Assembly: GCA_001708385.1 (NCBI GenBank)
Contig: CP012388.1
Span: forward strand, 1,116,001 to 1,180,000
Length of the DNA: 64,000 nt
Source: Flavobacterium psychrophilum
GTDB lineage: Bacteria > Bacteroidota > Bacteroidia > Flavobacteriales > Flavobacteriaceae
Direction of reading: 5' to 3'
Shown: positions 52,200 to 61,080 of the stretch, in pieces
Numbering within the stretch: the first letter of the stretch is position 1
Layout: the number at the start of each line of letters is the position of its first letter
Notes under the pieces: model-generated
Told to the model about the DNA's origin: nothing
The model's input: only the letters and a program-made list of their open reading frames with translations
The model's database searches: none
Program-made: the position numbers and the translations under genes

Positions 52200-53300
52200 A
52201 TGAATATATTAAATGTAACCACAATTACAGAATGGCGTGGAGGCGATAAGCAGATGTACACTATTTTCAAGCTACTTGAAAATACACCCAATATAAAACA
52301 GTTTATACTTTGCCCCGAAAAATCGGTGCTGGCAAAAATGTGTAAAGAAGATAATTCTGCTTATTATACATATACCAAGAACAAGCTAAAGCTTATTAAT
52401 GCTACACGCAGCATTATAAACATTTGCAAAAAAGAGCATATCGATGTTATTCATCTTCATGACTCGTCTGCTTTAAATGCAGCTATACTGGCTTTACCGT
52501 TTATACCCAAATCAGTTAAGCTTGTTTTTAGCCGAAAAAGAGACAACCCTATTAAAGACAAATATTTAAACCGTAAAAAATATACGCATCAAAGAATCGT
52601 AAAAATTGTTTCGGTATCTAAAGCTGTAGAGGCTATATTTTACAATGTTGTACAAGATAGGGAAAGACTGGTTACCATTTATGATGCTATAGATGTGGAT
52701 AAATATGCATCTAAAACCAACAAGCACCTGTTGCACAAAGAGTTTGACCTTGATGCAGATACGAAGATAATAGGCAATATTGCAGGGCTTACCAAACAGA
52801 AAGATATTTATACATTCGTAGATACCGCCAAACAAATACTTACCGAAAAACCGGAATCACTTAAACTTAAATTTATAGTTATTGGTGCCGGGGAAGAAAA
52901 GGAAGGGCTTGAAGCCTATACTAAAGAACTCGGAGTTGAAAATGATGTAGTGTTTGCAGGATTCCGTACTAATGCAGAGGAACTTTTACCTGAGTTTGAT
53001 GTATTCTTAATGACGTCTATCTCTGAAGGGCTGCCTCTAACCATTTACGAGGCTTTTGCAAGCAGGATACCCGTAGTGAGCACTGATGCCGGCGGCATTA
53101 GGGAAGTGCTTGTTACAGGAAAAACAGGTATCTTAGCAGCTATAAAAGATACGGACACGCTAACAAAGGGTGTTTTAAAAATATTAAATGATTCCGCTTA
53201 CGCTGATATGCTTAGGGAAAATGCATACCAGCTGGTAAAAGACGGTCATGACCTGGATGTGATAAAGCAAAATTATATTGCTTTTTATACGTCACTCTGA
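52200..53300 (+). CDS. GT4-family glycosyltransferase
   Basis: A 366-residue GT-B glycosyltransferase. The N-terminal half starts LNVTTITEWRGGDKQMYTIF. The C-terminal half has IIGNIAGLTKQKDIYTFVD, VVFAGFRTNAEELLPEFDV and the EX7E motif TSISEGLPLTIYEAFASRIPVVSTDAGGIRE. It follows the previous GT by 11 bp, so they form an operon. An AAAC microsatellite begins at the last base of its stop codon and precedes the next gene. Confidence 0.93.
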   Translation: MNILNVTTITEWRGGDKQMYTIFKLLENTPNIKQFILCPEKSVLAKMCKEDNSAYYTYTKNKLKLINATRSIINICKKEHIDVIHLHDSSALNAAILALPFIPKSVKLVFSRKRDNPIKDKYLNRKKYTHQRIVKIVSVSKAVEAIFYNVVQDRERLVTIYDAIDVDKYASKTNKHLLHKEFDLDADTKIIGNIAGLTKQKDIYTFVDTAKQILTEKPESLKLKFIVIGAGEEKEGLEAYTKELGVENDVVFAGFRTNAEELLPEFDVFLMTSISEGLPLTIYEAFASRIPVVSTDAGGIREVLVTGKTGILAAIKDTDTLTKGVLKILNDSAYADMLRENAYQLVKDGHDLDVIKQNYIAFYTSL

Positions 53301-53357
53301 AACAAACAAACAAACAAACAAACAAACAAACAAACAAACAAACAAACAAACAAACAA
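53300..53357 (+). repeat. AAAC tetranucleotide microsatellite, 14.5 copies
   Basis: Fourteen perfect AAAC units plus AA (58 bp) start at the last base of the stop codon of the upstream GT gene and end 29 bp before the ATG of the next gene. No interruption is visible. Such pure tetranucleotide tracts change length by replication slippage; here it would change promoter or leader spacing, not a reading frame. Confidence 0.95.
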
Positions 53358-53386
53358 TTTAATTAATCTAAGAACATCTTAAAACT

Positions 53387-54340
53387 ATGAAAATTTGCCT
53401 GATAAGCTTTGATTATTGGGGTTTTGACAGTTACATCTTAAAGGAATTACAGCGCAAAGGGCATGAGGTTTCTCATATAAACCTCAACAATTTTAGGTAT
53501 GTATATCCTTCACTACCTGTGCGTTTAGGCAATGCGCTAAGTAAAATTCTATTCAAAAAGAACATTAAAAGGCTTAAGCGTCAGGAGTATGTATTGGTTG
53601 AACTGAATAAGTTGGGTACTATGGACAGTATACTTGTAATACGCCCGGACTTATTAGACAGCGACACCCACGAAAAGATACGACTAAAAACCAATCAATA
53701 CATTGCGTATTTATACGACAGTACAAAACGTTTTCCAGTAGATCATTTACTGGACGGGTTGTTTGATAACGTTTTTTCGTTTGACGAAGACGATGTAAAG
53801 AAGTATGGTTTTACACATGTTACCAATTACATCTACCTGCCTAAAAAGGAAATCGTTACAGATAAAGAATATAAACAGAAGGTTTTTATCGTGGTATCTG
53901 GCGATGAAAGGCTTAAAAGCCTAAACAAAATTGCTAATGAACTGGCCAGAATTAACATCAGCTATAAATTTATAGTAAGGGCTTCCAGAAAACCTAAAGG
54001 ACTTTGTAGCAGTATTGAGCATTCTAAAAGAAATATTGAATGCGATGAGCTTATGCAGAACCTGGATGAATCTGAAGTTTACCTGGACCTTATACGCTAC
54101 GGGCATAATGGGCTAAGCTTTAGGGTTTTTGAATCGTTAGCCCACCAAAAAAAGCTTATTACAACTAATGCTTCTATAAAAAACTACGATTTTTATAACC
54201 CTGATAACATTTTGGTTATAGACGAAAATAATGTTAGCATTAATGCCGATTTCTTCGGAACACCTTACAATCCTCTAGATGTGGCTATTTACAATAAATA
54301 TACCATAGAAAACTGGGTACATACCGTATTCAATCTTTAA
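53387..54340 (+). CDS. Glycosyltransferase-like protein of the CgeB/GT-B type
   Basis: A 317-residue protein. The N-terminus MKICLISFDYWGFDSYILKEL is a Rossmann start and YLYDSTKRFPVDHLL lies near residue 110. The C-terminal half has SEVYLDLIRYGHNGLSFRVFESLAHQKKLI, resembling the donor-binding region of CgeB-type glycosyltransferases. The family match is weak and the substrate unknown. It lies downstream of the AAAC tract and overlaps the opposing GT4 gene by 4 bp. Confidence 0.7.
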   Translation: MKICLISFDYWGFDSYILKELQRKGHEVSHINLNNFRYVYPSLPVRLGNALSKILFKKNIKRLKRQEYVLVELNKLGTMDSILVIRPDLLDSDTHEKIRLKTNQYIAYLYDSTKRFPVDHLLDGLFDNVFSFDEDDVKKYGFTHVTNYIYLPKKEIVTDKEYKQKVFIVVSGDERLKSLNKIANELARINISYKFIVRASRKPKGLCSSIEHSKRNIECDELMQNLDESEVYLDLIRYGHNGLSFRVFESLAHQKKLITTNASIKNYDFYNPDNILVIDENNVSINADFFGTPYNPLDVAIYNKYTIENWVHTVFNL

Positions 54341-55560
54341 AGACCGTGCAGCAGGCGGATAACTGCCTGCTCTACATTTTTTAATGAATATGGTGCTATA
54401 AAATCGGCAGAAGCATGGCTGATTTCATTCCAAAGAGTTTCATCGTTATACAATTTAATAATCAGGTTTGCCAGCTCTCCTGGAGTTTCGGCGACCATAT
54501 TTCCCCTGTAGTCTGAAAAATCAAACCCCTCTGCACCAACAGCCGTTGTAACCAACGGAAGGCTGTACTCAAGGCTCTGCCCTATTTTACCTTTTATACC
54601 TGCACCATAGCGAAGTAACGCTACAAACACTTTCGCTTTAGCAAAATAAACAGAGGCATCTTCTACATAACCTACAATAACAAACTGCTCTGAGTTAAGG
54701 TCTAGTACCGCTTTGGTTGGGTTGCTGCCCACAATGTTCACTTTTATAGCTGGGTGTTTTTCCCATACCAATGGCATTACCTTATCGTGTAAAAAAAGTA
54801 CGGCATCTTCATTAGGTGCATGTGCAAAGCCACCTATAAATAGAAGGCCATCTCTTTCGCTAAAAGTTTTAAAATCTGCCGGCCTGTTAATATGGTCGTG
54901 AATATTACCTATAACTTCCATCTTAGCCTCTTCATTGTAAAATTCAAGCAGAGCGTCTTTATCCATATCAGATATTACAATGATCTTATCGGCACGTTTA
55001 CAGTTTTCCAGTTCTTCCTTAAGGTGTTCCTGTGCAATTTTATGCTTCGCCGGATCGTTGGTAAGTTCGGCTTCGCGTTTCATTCTCAGGTAATGAAAAT
55101 CTACCATATCAAAAACAACAGGCAAATTGGGATTAATGGCTTTAACAAGAGGATAGTATTTTGTAAAAATACCCGGCCTGTGGAGCCAAACATAAGACAA
55201 GTCCCCAACAATAGTTTTAAGAAACCTTTCTTTTGTTACCAGTTTTCCATCTGGCGAAACTGCCGGCTGGTAAACGTTTACGCCCAATTTTCTAAAATAA
55301 CTAACGTAAGTTGTATTAAACTTGTACTCTTTTACATTAGCTAGTAAAGAAACTTTATAGCCATTTTTAATCAGGATCTTAATGATCTCCGTCAGCCTTC
55401 TTGAACCTGAATCTTTATCAAATTCCGGTACTTTATCATCTACAATAAGTACATGCTTTTTGTCCTTTTCTTTAAGGGAAAAGTCTATAACTACATTTTG
55501 CTTTTTTAGCTTTTGCTTTAGCAAATGATGTTTAAAGAAAATCTTTACGGTATTGTACAT
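54337..55560 (-). CDS. GT4-family glycosyltransferase
   Basis: A 407-residue GT-B enzyme. The N-terminal half has KDSGSRRLTEIIKILIKNGYKV and VVFDMVDFHYLRMKRE; the C-terminal half has LLFIGGFAHAPNEDAVLFL, VKVFVALLRYGAGIKGKIGQSLEYSLPLVTTAVGAEGFDF and a helical end. Similar proteins add sugars to capsule or O-antigen. It is convergent with the CgeB-like gene (4 bp overlap), and 163 bp separates it from the divergent DegT gene. Confidence 0.9.
   Translation of the reverse strand: MYNTVKIFFKHHLLKQKLKKQNVVIDFSLKEKDKKHVLIVDDKVPEFDKDSGSRRLTEIIKILIKNGYKVSLLANVKEYKFNTTYVSYFRKLGVNVYQPAVSPDGKLVTKERFLKTIVGDLSYVWLHRPGIFTKYYPLVKAINPNLPVVFDMVDFHYLRMKREAELTNDPAKHKIAQEHLKEELENCKRADKIIVISDMDKDALLEFYNEEAKMEVIGNIHDHINRPADFKTFSERDGLLFIGGFAHAPNEDAVLFLHDKVMPLVWEKHPAIKVNIVGSNPTKAVLDLNSEQFVIVGYVEDASVYFAKAKVFVALLRYGAGIKGKIGQSLEYSLPLVTTAVGAEGFDFSDYRGNMVAETPGELANLIIKLYNDETLWNEISHASADFIAPYSLKNVEQAVIRLLHGL
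54350..54382 (+). terminator. Possible intrinsic terminator embedded in a coding region
   Basis: AGCAGGC ... GCCTGCT is a 7-bp perfect stem followed a few bases later by TTTTTT on the plus strand. It starts 10 bp after the CgeB-like gene's stop but lies within the opposing GT4 coding sequence. Spacing between stem and T-run is somewhat long. Confidence 0.4.
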
Positions 55561-55723
55561 TGTGTTGAGATATAAACTGACTGATTAAGCGAACAAAGAT
55601 ATTATTTTTACCTAAACCTGAATCTAAAATAGCAAGCATCAAAACCGAACTACAGAAAACCTTATTTTTATAGATTAAAAAGCAATTAATATTCCGAAAT
55701 TTGCAACACCATAATCAATCGAA

Positions 55724-56827
55724 ATGATAAAGTTTCTCGACCTTCAAAAAGTGAACCTCCTGCATCAGGAGGAGATTGAAAACCGTCTTCTTAAAACCTT
55801 TAGGAGCGGCTGGTATCTTTTAGGTGAAGAGGTAAAGCAATTCGAGAACAACCTTTCAGTTTATATTGGAGCGGAACATGCCATAGGGACTGCAAATGGC
55901 CTTGATGCGCTTCGCCTTATTTTTAAGGCTTACATAGCGATGGGAATAATGCAAGCCGGCGACGAAGTTATAGTCCCCGCTAACACCTATATAGCATCGT
56001 TACTGGCAATTACAGACAATAGTCTTGTGCCGGTTTTGGGTGAGCCGCAACTTTCCAATTACAATATTGACAGTAACCTAATAGAAGAAAAGATTACTGC
56101 TAAGACTAAAGCTATAATGATAGTCCATCTTTATGGTCAGGCCGTTTTTAATACAAGTCTTCGGGGATTTGCCGAAAGGCATAACCTTAAAATTATTGAA
56201 GATAATGCGCAGGCTGTCGGCGCGCAATGGAACGGCATAAAAACAGGTAACCTTGGCGATGCAGCAGGGTTTAGTTTCTATCCCGGTAAAAACCTTGGTG
56301 CCCTTGGCGATGCAGGTGCAGTTACCACCAATGATGCTGAATTAGCAAAAACGATAAGGGCATTGGCCAATTACGGATCGGAAGAAAAATACGTGAATAA
56401 ATACCAGGGACTCAATTCGAGGCTTGACGAAATGCAGGCTGCTGTACTGGACACCAAACTGAAATACCTGGATGCTGAAAATGAACGCCGACGCGAAATT
56501 GCACAATTTTATATTGAGAACATCAATAATCCACTTGTTATTTTACCCGAATGCCCATCGGATAAAGACAGCCATGTCTGGCATCTCTTTGTTATACGCA
56601 CCGCCGAAAGGGACAGGCTGAAGCAATACCTGTTAGATAACGGTATACAAACGCTAATACACTACCCTATACCACCGCACAAACAGCAAGCATATCCTCA
56701 GCTAAATGCATTATCTTTGCCCATTACGGAACAAATACACCGCGAAGTACTAAGCTTACCTATAAGCCCCGTACTTACAGATGAAGAAATTAAAACAGTG
56801 GTTAACACCATAAACAGTTACAAATAA
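55724..56827 (+). CDS. DegT/DnrJ/EryC1/StrS-family sugar aminotransferase
   Basis: A 367-residue PLP aminotransferase for nucleotide sugars (3- or 4-keto sugar to amino sugar). Motifs: [74 protein letters not shown], and [17 protein letters not shown] with the Schiff-base Lys. The closest-looking family members are FdtB-like enzymes that make dTDP-3-amino-3,6-dideoxyhexose. The product is an amino sugar donor for the adjacent glycosyltransferases. It is followed after 3 bp by the Sua5/YrdC gene. Confidence 0.92.
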   Translation: MIKFLDLQKVNLLHQEEIENRLLKTFRSGWYLLGEEVKQFENNLSVYIGAEHAIGTANGLDALRLIFKAYIAMGIMQAGDEVIVPANTYIASLLAITDNSLVPVLGEPQLSNYNIDSNLIEEKITAKTKAIMIVHLYGQAVFNTSLRGFAERHNLKIIEDNAQAVGAQWNGIKTGNLGDAAGFSFYPGKNLGALGDAGAVTTNDAELAKTIRALANYGSEEKYVNKYQGLNSRLDEMQAAVLDTKLKYLDAENERRREIAQFYIENINNPLVILPECPSDKDSHVWHLFVIRTAERDRLKQYLLDNGIQTLIHYPIPPHKQQAYPQLNALSLPITEQIHREVLSLPISPVLTDEEIKTVVNTINSYK

Positions 56828-56830
56828 CGC

Positions 56831-57406
56831 ATGAGCACATCTGATATAAATAACGAAGTACACAACGCTTTTGAAGTCATAAAAAATGGCGGAATAATTC
56901 TTTACCCTACCGATACGGTTTGGGGTATTGGCTGTGATGCTTCTAACCCTGAGGCGGTTAAAAAAATATATGCTTTAAAGCAACGCGAAGAATCGAAAAG
57001 CATGATCGTGCTTATGAATACCGACCGTATGATGCATACCGTATTTAGCCAGATACCCGAAGTGGCATGGCAAATACTGGATCTTTCTGAAAAGCCTACC
57101 ACACTTATACTGGATAACCCGCGTAATGTAGCCGCTAACCTGATAGCTGAAGATAAAACACTGGGTGTACGCCTGGTAAAAGAGCCTTTTTGCTTTAAGC
57201 TGATGGAACGCATGAAAAAACCATTGGTTTCTACATCGGCAAACATAAGCGGCATGCCTACACCAAATTCTTTTAAAGAAATTAACCACCTTATTTTGGA
57301 CGGCGTAGACTATATCGTAAATTTGCACCACGAAAAAATTGCCGCTAAACCATCTACCATTATAAAACTGGGGAATGATTTACAGGTAAAAGTGATACGA
57401 CCTTAA
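56831..57406 (+). CDS. L-threonylcarbamoyladenylate synthase (Sua5/YrdC family)
   Basis: A 191-residue YrdC-domain protein, which makes threonylcarbamoyl-AMP from threonine, bicarbonate and ATP for the t6A37 modification of tRNA. Signatures: NGGIILYPTDTVWGIGCDASNPEAV and YALKQREESKSMIVLM at the nucleotide pocket, and LVSTSANISGMPTP in the C-terminal part. The extra Sua5 domain is absent, so it is the short form. It overlaps the CCA-adding enzyme by one base (TAATGG), so the two tRNA-maturation genes are co-translated. Confidence 0.93.
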   Translation: MSTSDINNEVHNAFEVIKNGGIILYPTDTVWGIGCDASNPEAVKKIYALKQREESKSMIVLMNTDRMMHTVFSQIPEVAWQILDLSEKPTTLILDNPRNVAANLIAEDKTLGVRLVKEPFCFKLMERMKKPLVSTSANISGMPTPNSFKEINHLILDGVDYIVNLHHEKIAAKPSTIIKLGNDLQVKVIRP

Positions 57407-58836
57407 TGGAAAACAAAACTTCATACAAAGAAGCATTAAATAACAGGATATTTAACATTACCTCTCAAGCAGCTAAAGAACTTAACGTAAACAGTTATGT
57501 TATAGGCGGTTTTGTAAGGGATTTTCTTTTACAGAGAGATTTTAAAAAGGATATCGATATTGTTGCCGTTGGCAGCGGTATTGCCCTTGCCGAAAAAGTA
57601 TCTTCATTATTAGCAAACAAACCTAAAGTACAGGTCTTTAAAAGCTATGGCACTGCCATGCTGCGTTTTGACGATATTGATATTGAGTTTGTTGGTGCAC
57701 GTAAAGAATCGTACACACGCGATAGCCGTAACCCTATTGTAGAGACCGGCACACTGGAAGATGACCAGAACCGCCGCGATTTTACCATTAACGCTTTAGC
57801 CCTGTCTTTATCTGAGGATAATTTTGGTGAGCTGGTAGATCCGTTTAATGGTGTGGAAGACCTTCACAATAAAATTATACGCACTCCCCTTAACCCGGAT
57901 ATTACCTATAGCGACGACCCGTTACGTATGATGCGCGCTATACGCTTTGCGTCGCAGCTCAACTTTACAATTGAGAAAGAATCGCTAAAGGCAATCGAGA
58001 GGAACAAGGAGCGTATTAAGATAATATCGGGAGAGCGCATTGTAGATGAACTGAACAAGATATTAATGTCGGAAGTACCTTCTGTTGGTTTCAAATTATT
58101 ACACCAGACAGGCTTACTGCATATTATACTGCCCGAACTTACCGCACTTCAGGGTGTTGAGGAAGTAGAAGGACAGACCCATAAAGATAATTTTTACCAT
58201 ACCCTTGAGGTGGTAGATAATATAGCGCCTAATACCGATGATGTATGGCTGCGCTGGTCGGCACTTTTGCACGACATCGGTAAAGCACCGACCAAGAAAT
58301 TCCACAAAAAAGTGGGATGGACATTCCACGGGCATGAGTTCTTAGGCGGTAAAATGGTTAAGAAACTGTTTGAAAGGCTACACATGCCTTTGAACCAGAA
58401 AATGAAATTCGTTTCTAAAATGGTTATGCTTAGCTCCCGCCCTATTGTACTGGCGCAGGATATTGTGACCGACTCAGCGGTGCGAAGGCTTATTTTTGAT
58501 GCCGGAGAAGACGTAGAAGACCTAATGATTTTGTGTGAGGCCGATATTACGACCAAGAATCCATCAAAATTTAAAAAGTACCATAACAACTTTAAGATAG
58601 TACGCCAGAAAATAGTTGAAGTTGAAGAGCGTGACCATGTTCGTAAATTTCAGCCGCCTATTACCGGAGAGGAGATTATGGAGATATTCAATCTTAAACC
58701 GGGCAGGGAAATTGGTGTACTTAAAGAAGCAATTAAAGAGGCCATTCTTGAAGGTGAGATTCATAACGACTATGATTCGGCGTATGCCTTTATGATGGAA
58801 AGAGCGAAGAAGTTGGGGTTGAGTGTAGTGAAGTAG
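57406..58836 (+). CDS. CCA-adding enzyme / polynucleotide adenylyltransferase, HD domain type
   Basis: A 476-residue class II nucleotidyltransferase. The catalytic head has YVIGGFVRDFLLQRDFKKDIDIVAVG with the G-G and DxD metal motif. The RNA-binding/neck region includes RRDFTINALALSL and PLRMMRAIRFASQL. Residues ~280-320 form an HD hydrolase domain (LLHDIGKAPTKKFHKK and GHEFLG). It adds or repairs the CCA end of tRNA, and the HD part likely has phosphohydrolase activity. It overlaps the Sua5 stop by one base. Confidence 0.92.
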   Translation: MENKTSYKEALNNRIFNITSQAAKELNVNSYVIGGFVRDFLLQRDFKKDIDIVAVGSGIALAEKVSSLLANKPKVQVFKSYGTAMLRFDDIDIEFVGARKESYTRDSRNPIVETGTLEDDQNRRDFTINALALSLSEDNFGELVDPFNGVEDLHNKIIRTPLNPDITYSDDPLRMMRAIRFASQLNFTIEKESLKAIERNKERIKIISGERIVDELNKILMSEVPSVGFKLLHQTGLLHIILPELTALQGVEEVEGQTHKDNFYHTLEVVDNIAPNTDDVWLRWSALLHDIGKAPTKKFHKKVGWTFHGHEFLGGKMVKKLFERLHMPLNQKMKFVSKMVMLSSRPIVLAQDIVTDSAVRRLIFDAGEDVEDLMILCEADITTKNPSKFKKYHNNFKIVRQKIVEVEERDHVRKFQPPITGEEIMEIFNLKPGREIGVLKEAIKEAILEGEIHNDYDSAYAFMMERAKKLGLSVVK

Positions 58837-59170
58837 TTGCGGGTTTAGAGTTGCGGGTTGCCTATGTTACGTGTAAGTTGTCTCTAAGAGAAACGAAATA
58901 ATCTAAACAGAGGTCGACATGCTACAGTTATACTTTCTGCCATTCTGAGCGAAATGAAATGGAGTCGAAAAATCTCAATAGAGAGACTCATCCATCGTCG
59001 GGATGATAACAACACCATTCGAGAAACGAAATACCTAAATAGAGATTGCAACGCTACGTTTCACTACACTCGCAACAGAACCGGTAGCTACAAAAAACAG
59101 ATAGCATCAAACCTGACATATATCATAAAATAGGTTACTGCTTTACCCGTAATTCGCAAAAAATAAAAAA
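58837..59170. repeat. Non-coding region with degenerate Flavobacterium-type intergenic repeats
   Basis: About 330 bp with no gene. It contains two 37-38 bp related copies of a unit starting GAGAAACGAAATA..CTAAA.AGAG and ending GCTAC, at 58888-58925 and 59021-59057. Between them is a CATTCTGAGCGAAATGAAATGGAGTCGAAAAATCTC-like stretch (positions ~58941-58978), which resembles a common Flavobacteria intergenic palindromic element. The upstream end also repeats GTTGCGGGT. The only recognisable function is as the leader of the heme A synthase gene. Confidence 0.5.
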
Positions 59171-60208
59171 ATGAAACTAACCTTTCAAAAAATAACAAAA
59201 ACCGCCCTCATCCTCGTTTATCTTGTAATCGTTGCCGGTGGATTGGTACGTATGACAGGCTCCGGAATGGGCTGCCCTGACTGGCCGAGATGTTTTGGCT
59301 ACTATATCCCTCCAACAGATATTAAAGAGCTTATGTGGTCGCCAAACCACGAATTCAATAAGGGGCAGGTTATTATTAAAGATGAAAAGCTTTGGGTAGC
59401 CAAACAAACTTTTACGACTACCGACACCTATAACCCAGAAAACTGGGAAGTATACACTAAACACGATTACGCCGAGTTTAACCCGCTACACACCTGGGTT
59501 GAATACGTAAACCGTCTTACAGGTGCACTTGCCGGTGTTGCTGTGTTTGCAATGGCTATAGCATCCTTCCGCTTTTGGCGTAAAAAATCGAGCATCATAC
59601 TAATGTCCTGGTTAACGGTATTTATGATGGGTTTTCAGGCGTGGCTTGGCGCAACAGTGGTTTACTCGGTATTAAACCCGGTTAAGATTACCGTACACAT
59701 GGTTGTGGCATTACTAATTGTTGGAATGATACTTTACATCCTGGATAAATCTAAAAACCTTACAGCCACAGCTATTACTTTTAAGCAGGATAAGTTATTT
59801 AAAACACTATTGATAGTATCACTAGCGATAACTTTAATTCAGGTCGTTCTCGGTACAGAAGTACGCCAGTTTGTAGACGAACGCGTTAAGATGCTGGGCT
59901 ATGAGAACATGCACCTAATTATGGACAGCCCACTTGTTACCTTCTATTTTCACCGTACGTTCTCTTTTGTGGTGTTTGGAGTAAACCTTTGGCTATACCT
60001 TCGCAACAGGAAACTGAATCTTGGTTTTTCAAAAACCAATTGGGTACTATACCTGCTGTTGGTAGAAATAGCGTCGGGTATTGGAATGTACTATTTTGAC
60101 TTTCCGTTTGGTATGCAGACAACACACCTTGTTATAGCCTCGGCCCTTTTCGGACTACAGTACTATATGATACTTGAAAGCGGAAGAAAACCACAACATT
60201 TAGCATAG
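59171..60208 (+). CDS. Heme A synthase (COX15/CtaA family)
   Basis: A 345-residue membrane protein with eight transmembrane helices that hydroxylates the C8 methyl of heme O to heme A for cytochrome oxidase. Motifs: LVRMTGSGMGCPDWPRCFGY with the conserved Cys pair, the heme-ligand HTWVEYVNRLTGALAGV, HMVVALLIVGMILY, FYFHRTFSFVVFGVN and THLVIASALFGLQYY. The ~100-residue loop after helix 1 is longer than in CtaA of Bacillus and is usual for the eukaryote-like Bacteroidota form. No ctaB neighbour is seen here. Confidence 0.94.
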   Translation: MKLTFQKITKTALILVYLVIVAGGLVRMTGSGMGCPDWPRCFGYYIPPTDIKELMWSPNHEFNKGQVIIKDEKLWVAKQTFTTTDTYNPENWEVYTKHDYAEFNPLHTWVEYVNRLTGALAGVAVFAMAIASFRFWRKKSSIILMSWLTVFMMGFQAWLGATVVYSVLNPVKITVHMVVALLIVGMILYILDKSKNLTATAITFKQDKLFKTLLIVSLAITLIQVVLGTEVRQFVDERVKMLGYENMHLIMDSPLVTFYFHRTFSFVVFGVNLWLYLRNRKLNLGFSKTNWVLYLLLVEIASGIGMYYFDFPFGMQTTHLVIASALFGLQYYMILESGRKPQHLA

Positions 60209-60281
60209 TTTTACATTTCTCTTACCACAAGTTTAAGAATTTTGAAGGTAACTTTACATTGTAACGAAAAATAAAGAAACC

Positions 60282-60464
60282 ATGCCAAATTCAACTGAAC
60301 TTAAAGGAAACTGGAACGAATTTAAAGGAAAACTAAAACAAAAATATGCTGAACTTACAGATGACGATGTTACCTACGAGGAAGGCAAAGAAGATGAAAT
60401 GTGGGGAAAACTTGAACAGAAACTAGGCAAAGCGAAAAAAGAGATTTTATCTTTATTTCAATAG
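60282..60464 (+). CDS. CsbD-family stress protein
   Basis: A 60-residue hydrophilic protein with the CsbD pattern LKGNWNEFKGKLKQKYAELTDDD and a helical C-terminus (EQKLGKAKKEI). CsbD proteins are small general-stress proteins of unknown activity. It is monocistronic, with a long U-tract terminator downstream and a TAACTTTA -7-like element about 25 bp before the ATG. Confidence 0.88.
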   Translation: MPNSTELKGNWNEFKGKLKQKYAELTDDDVTYEEGKEDEMWGKLEQKLGKAKKEILSLFQ

Positions 60465-60498
60465 TCTGATTCCTTCAGGGTAACAACCACATATTCCG

Positions 60499-60545
60499 AA
60501 ACTGTTCTATAAGTAGTATTCTGCTTGTCGAACAGTTTTTTTTTT
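60499..60545 (+). terminator. Intrinsic terminator after the CsbD gene
   Basis: AACTGTTC / GAACAGTT is an 8-bp stem with an AT-rich loop, followed by ten Ts. Confidence 0.85.
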
Positions 60546-60551
60546 ATGTCA

Positions 60552-60971
60552 TTACCTCAAGTCATTATTATGTTTTCTATTAAACACCCCACAACTCCAC
60601 AAAGGCCATACAACCAGTAATGGATGCAGGAACAGGCGTGTAAGCCTTAATGTATCGGTATTTAGTCCGAAAGCGTCTACCCTGTTTACATATTGTGCAT
60701 AATTACCCGGAAAGATGGCTACGAAGAATAGCGCCGCCAGCCAGCCAACCGCTATGCGATAACGTGTTAAGAATATCAGTAAAAAACCAAGTGTAATTTC
60801 TACTATTCCCGAAAGTACAACAACAAGGTCATCTTCCAGCGGAACCCAGTCAGGAACCTGGGCAAGGAAATCGGTACGAACAAAAGTAAGATGCCCTGTA
60901 CCGGTAAAAATCAGAAGGCAGCCCAAAAGAATCCTAAAGATGTTTTGGGTTTTAGTGTAAGATGTTTTCAT
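60552..60971 (-). CDS. DoxX-family membrane protein (copy 1)
   Basis: A 139-residue four-helix membrane protein. Helices lie in RILLGCLLIFTGTGHL, VVLSGIVEITLGFLLIF, AVGWLAALFFVAIFPG and LLVVWPLWSCGVF; the pattern QVPDWVPLEDD is typical of the DoxX/SURF4-like group. Some members link to thiosulfate or redox metabolism; here there is no partner. I take the ATG at 60971 (MKTSYTKTQN), over an in-frame 36-bp longer start. It is a paralog of the neighbour at 61081-61515. Its promoter lies inside an inverted repeat. Confidence 0.85.
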   Translation of the reverse strand: MKTSYTKTQNIFRILLGCLLIFTGTGHLTFVRTDFLAQVPDWVPLEDDLVVVLSGIVEITLGFLLIFLTRYRIAVGWLAALFFVAIFPGNYAQYVNRVDAFGLNTDTLRLTRLFLHPLLVVWPLWSCGVFNRKHNNDLR

Positions 60972-60974
60972 AAT

Positions 60975-61016
60975 GTAAGTGATTGGTTTAACCAAAGTTA
61001 GAAACAAATCACTTAC
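60975..61016 (-). promoter_or_regulatory. DoxX copy 1 promoter within a 15-bp inverted repeat
   Basis: GTAAGTGATT.GTTT and AAAC.AATCACTTAC (60975-60989 and 61002-61016) are inverted with one mismatch. The 12-nt spacer holds the -7 element TAACTTTG on the minus strand (caaagtta at 60993-61000). An inverted repeat whose centre is the -7 box looks like a repressor operator blocking this promoter. The regulator is unknown. Confidence 0.6.
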
Positions 61017-61080
61017 AAAATACTGGTTTACAGATTTTTGTCAGATTATCAAAATACTGAATTAAAATTTGTCAATTCTA

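Noticed and set aside
53300..53357. AAAC tract as a CRISPR-like or direct-repeat array
   Set aside because: There are no spacers; it is a simple microsatellite.
58888..59057. Two repeat units as a CRISPR array upstream of heme A synthase
   Set aside because: Only two diverged copies with unequal spacing and no cas genes nearby.
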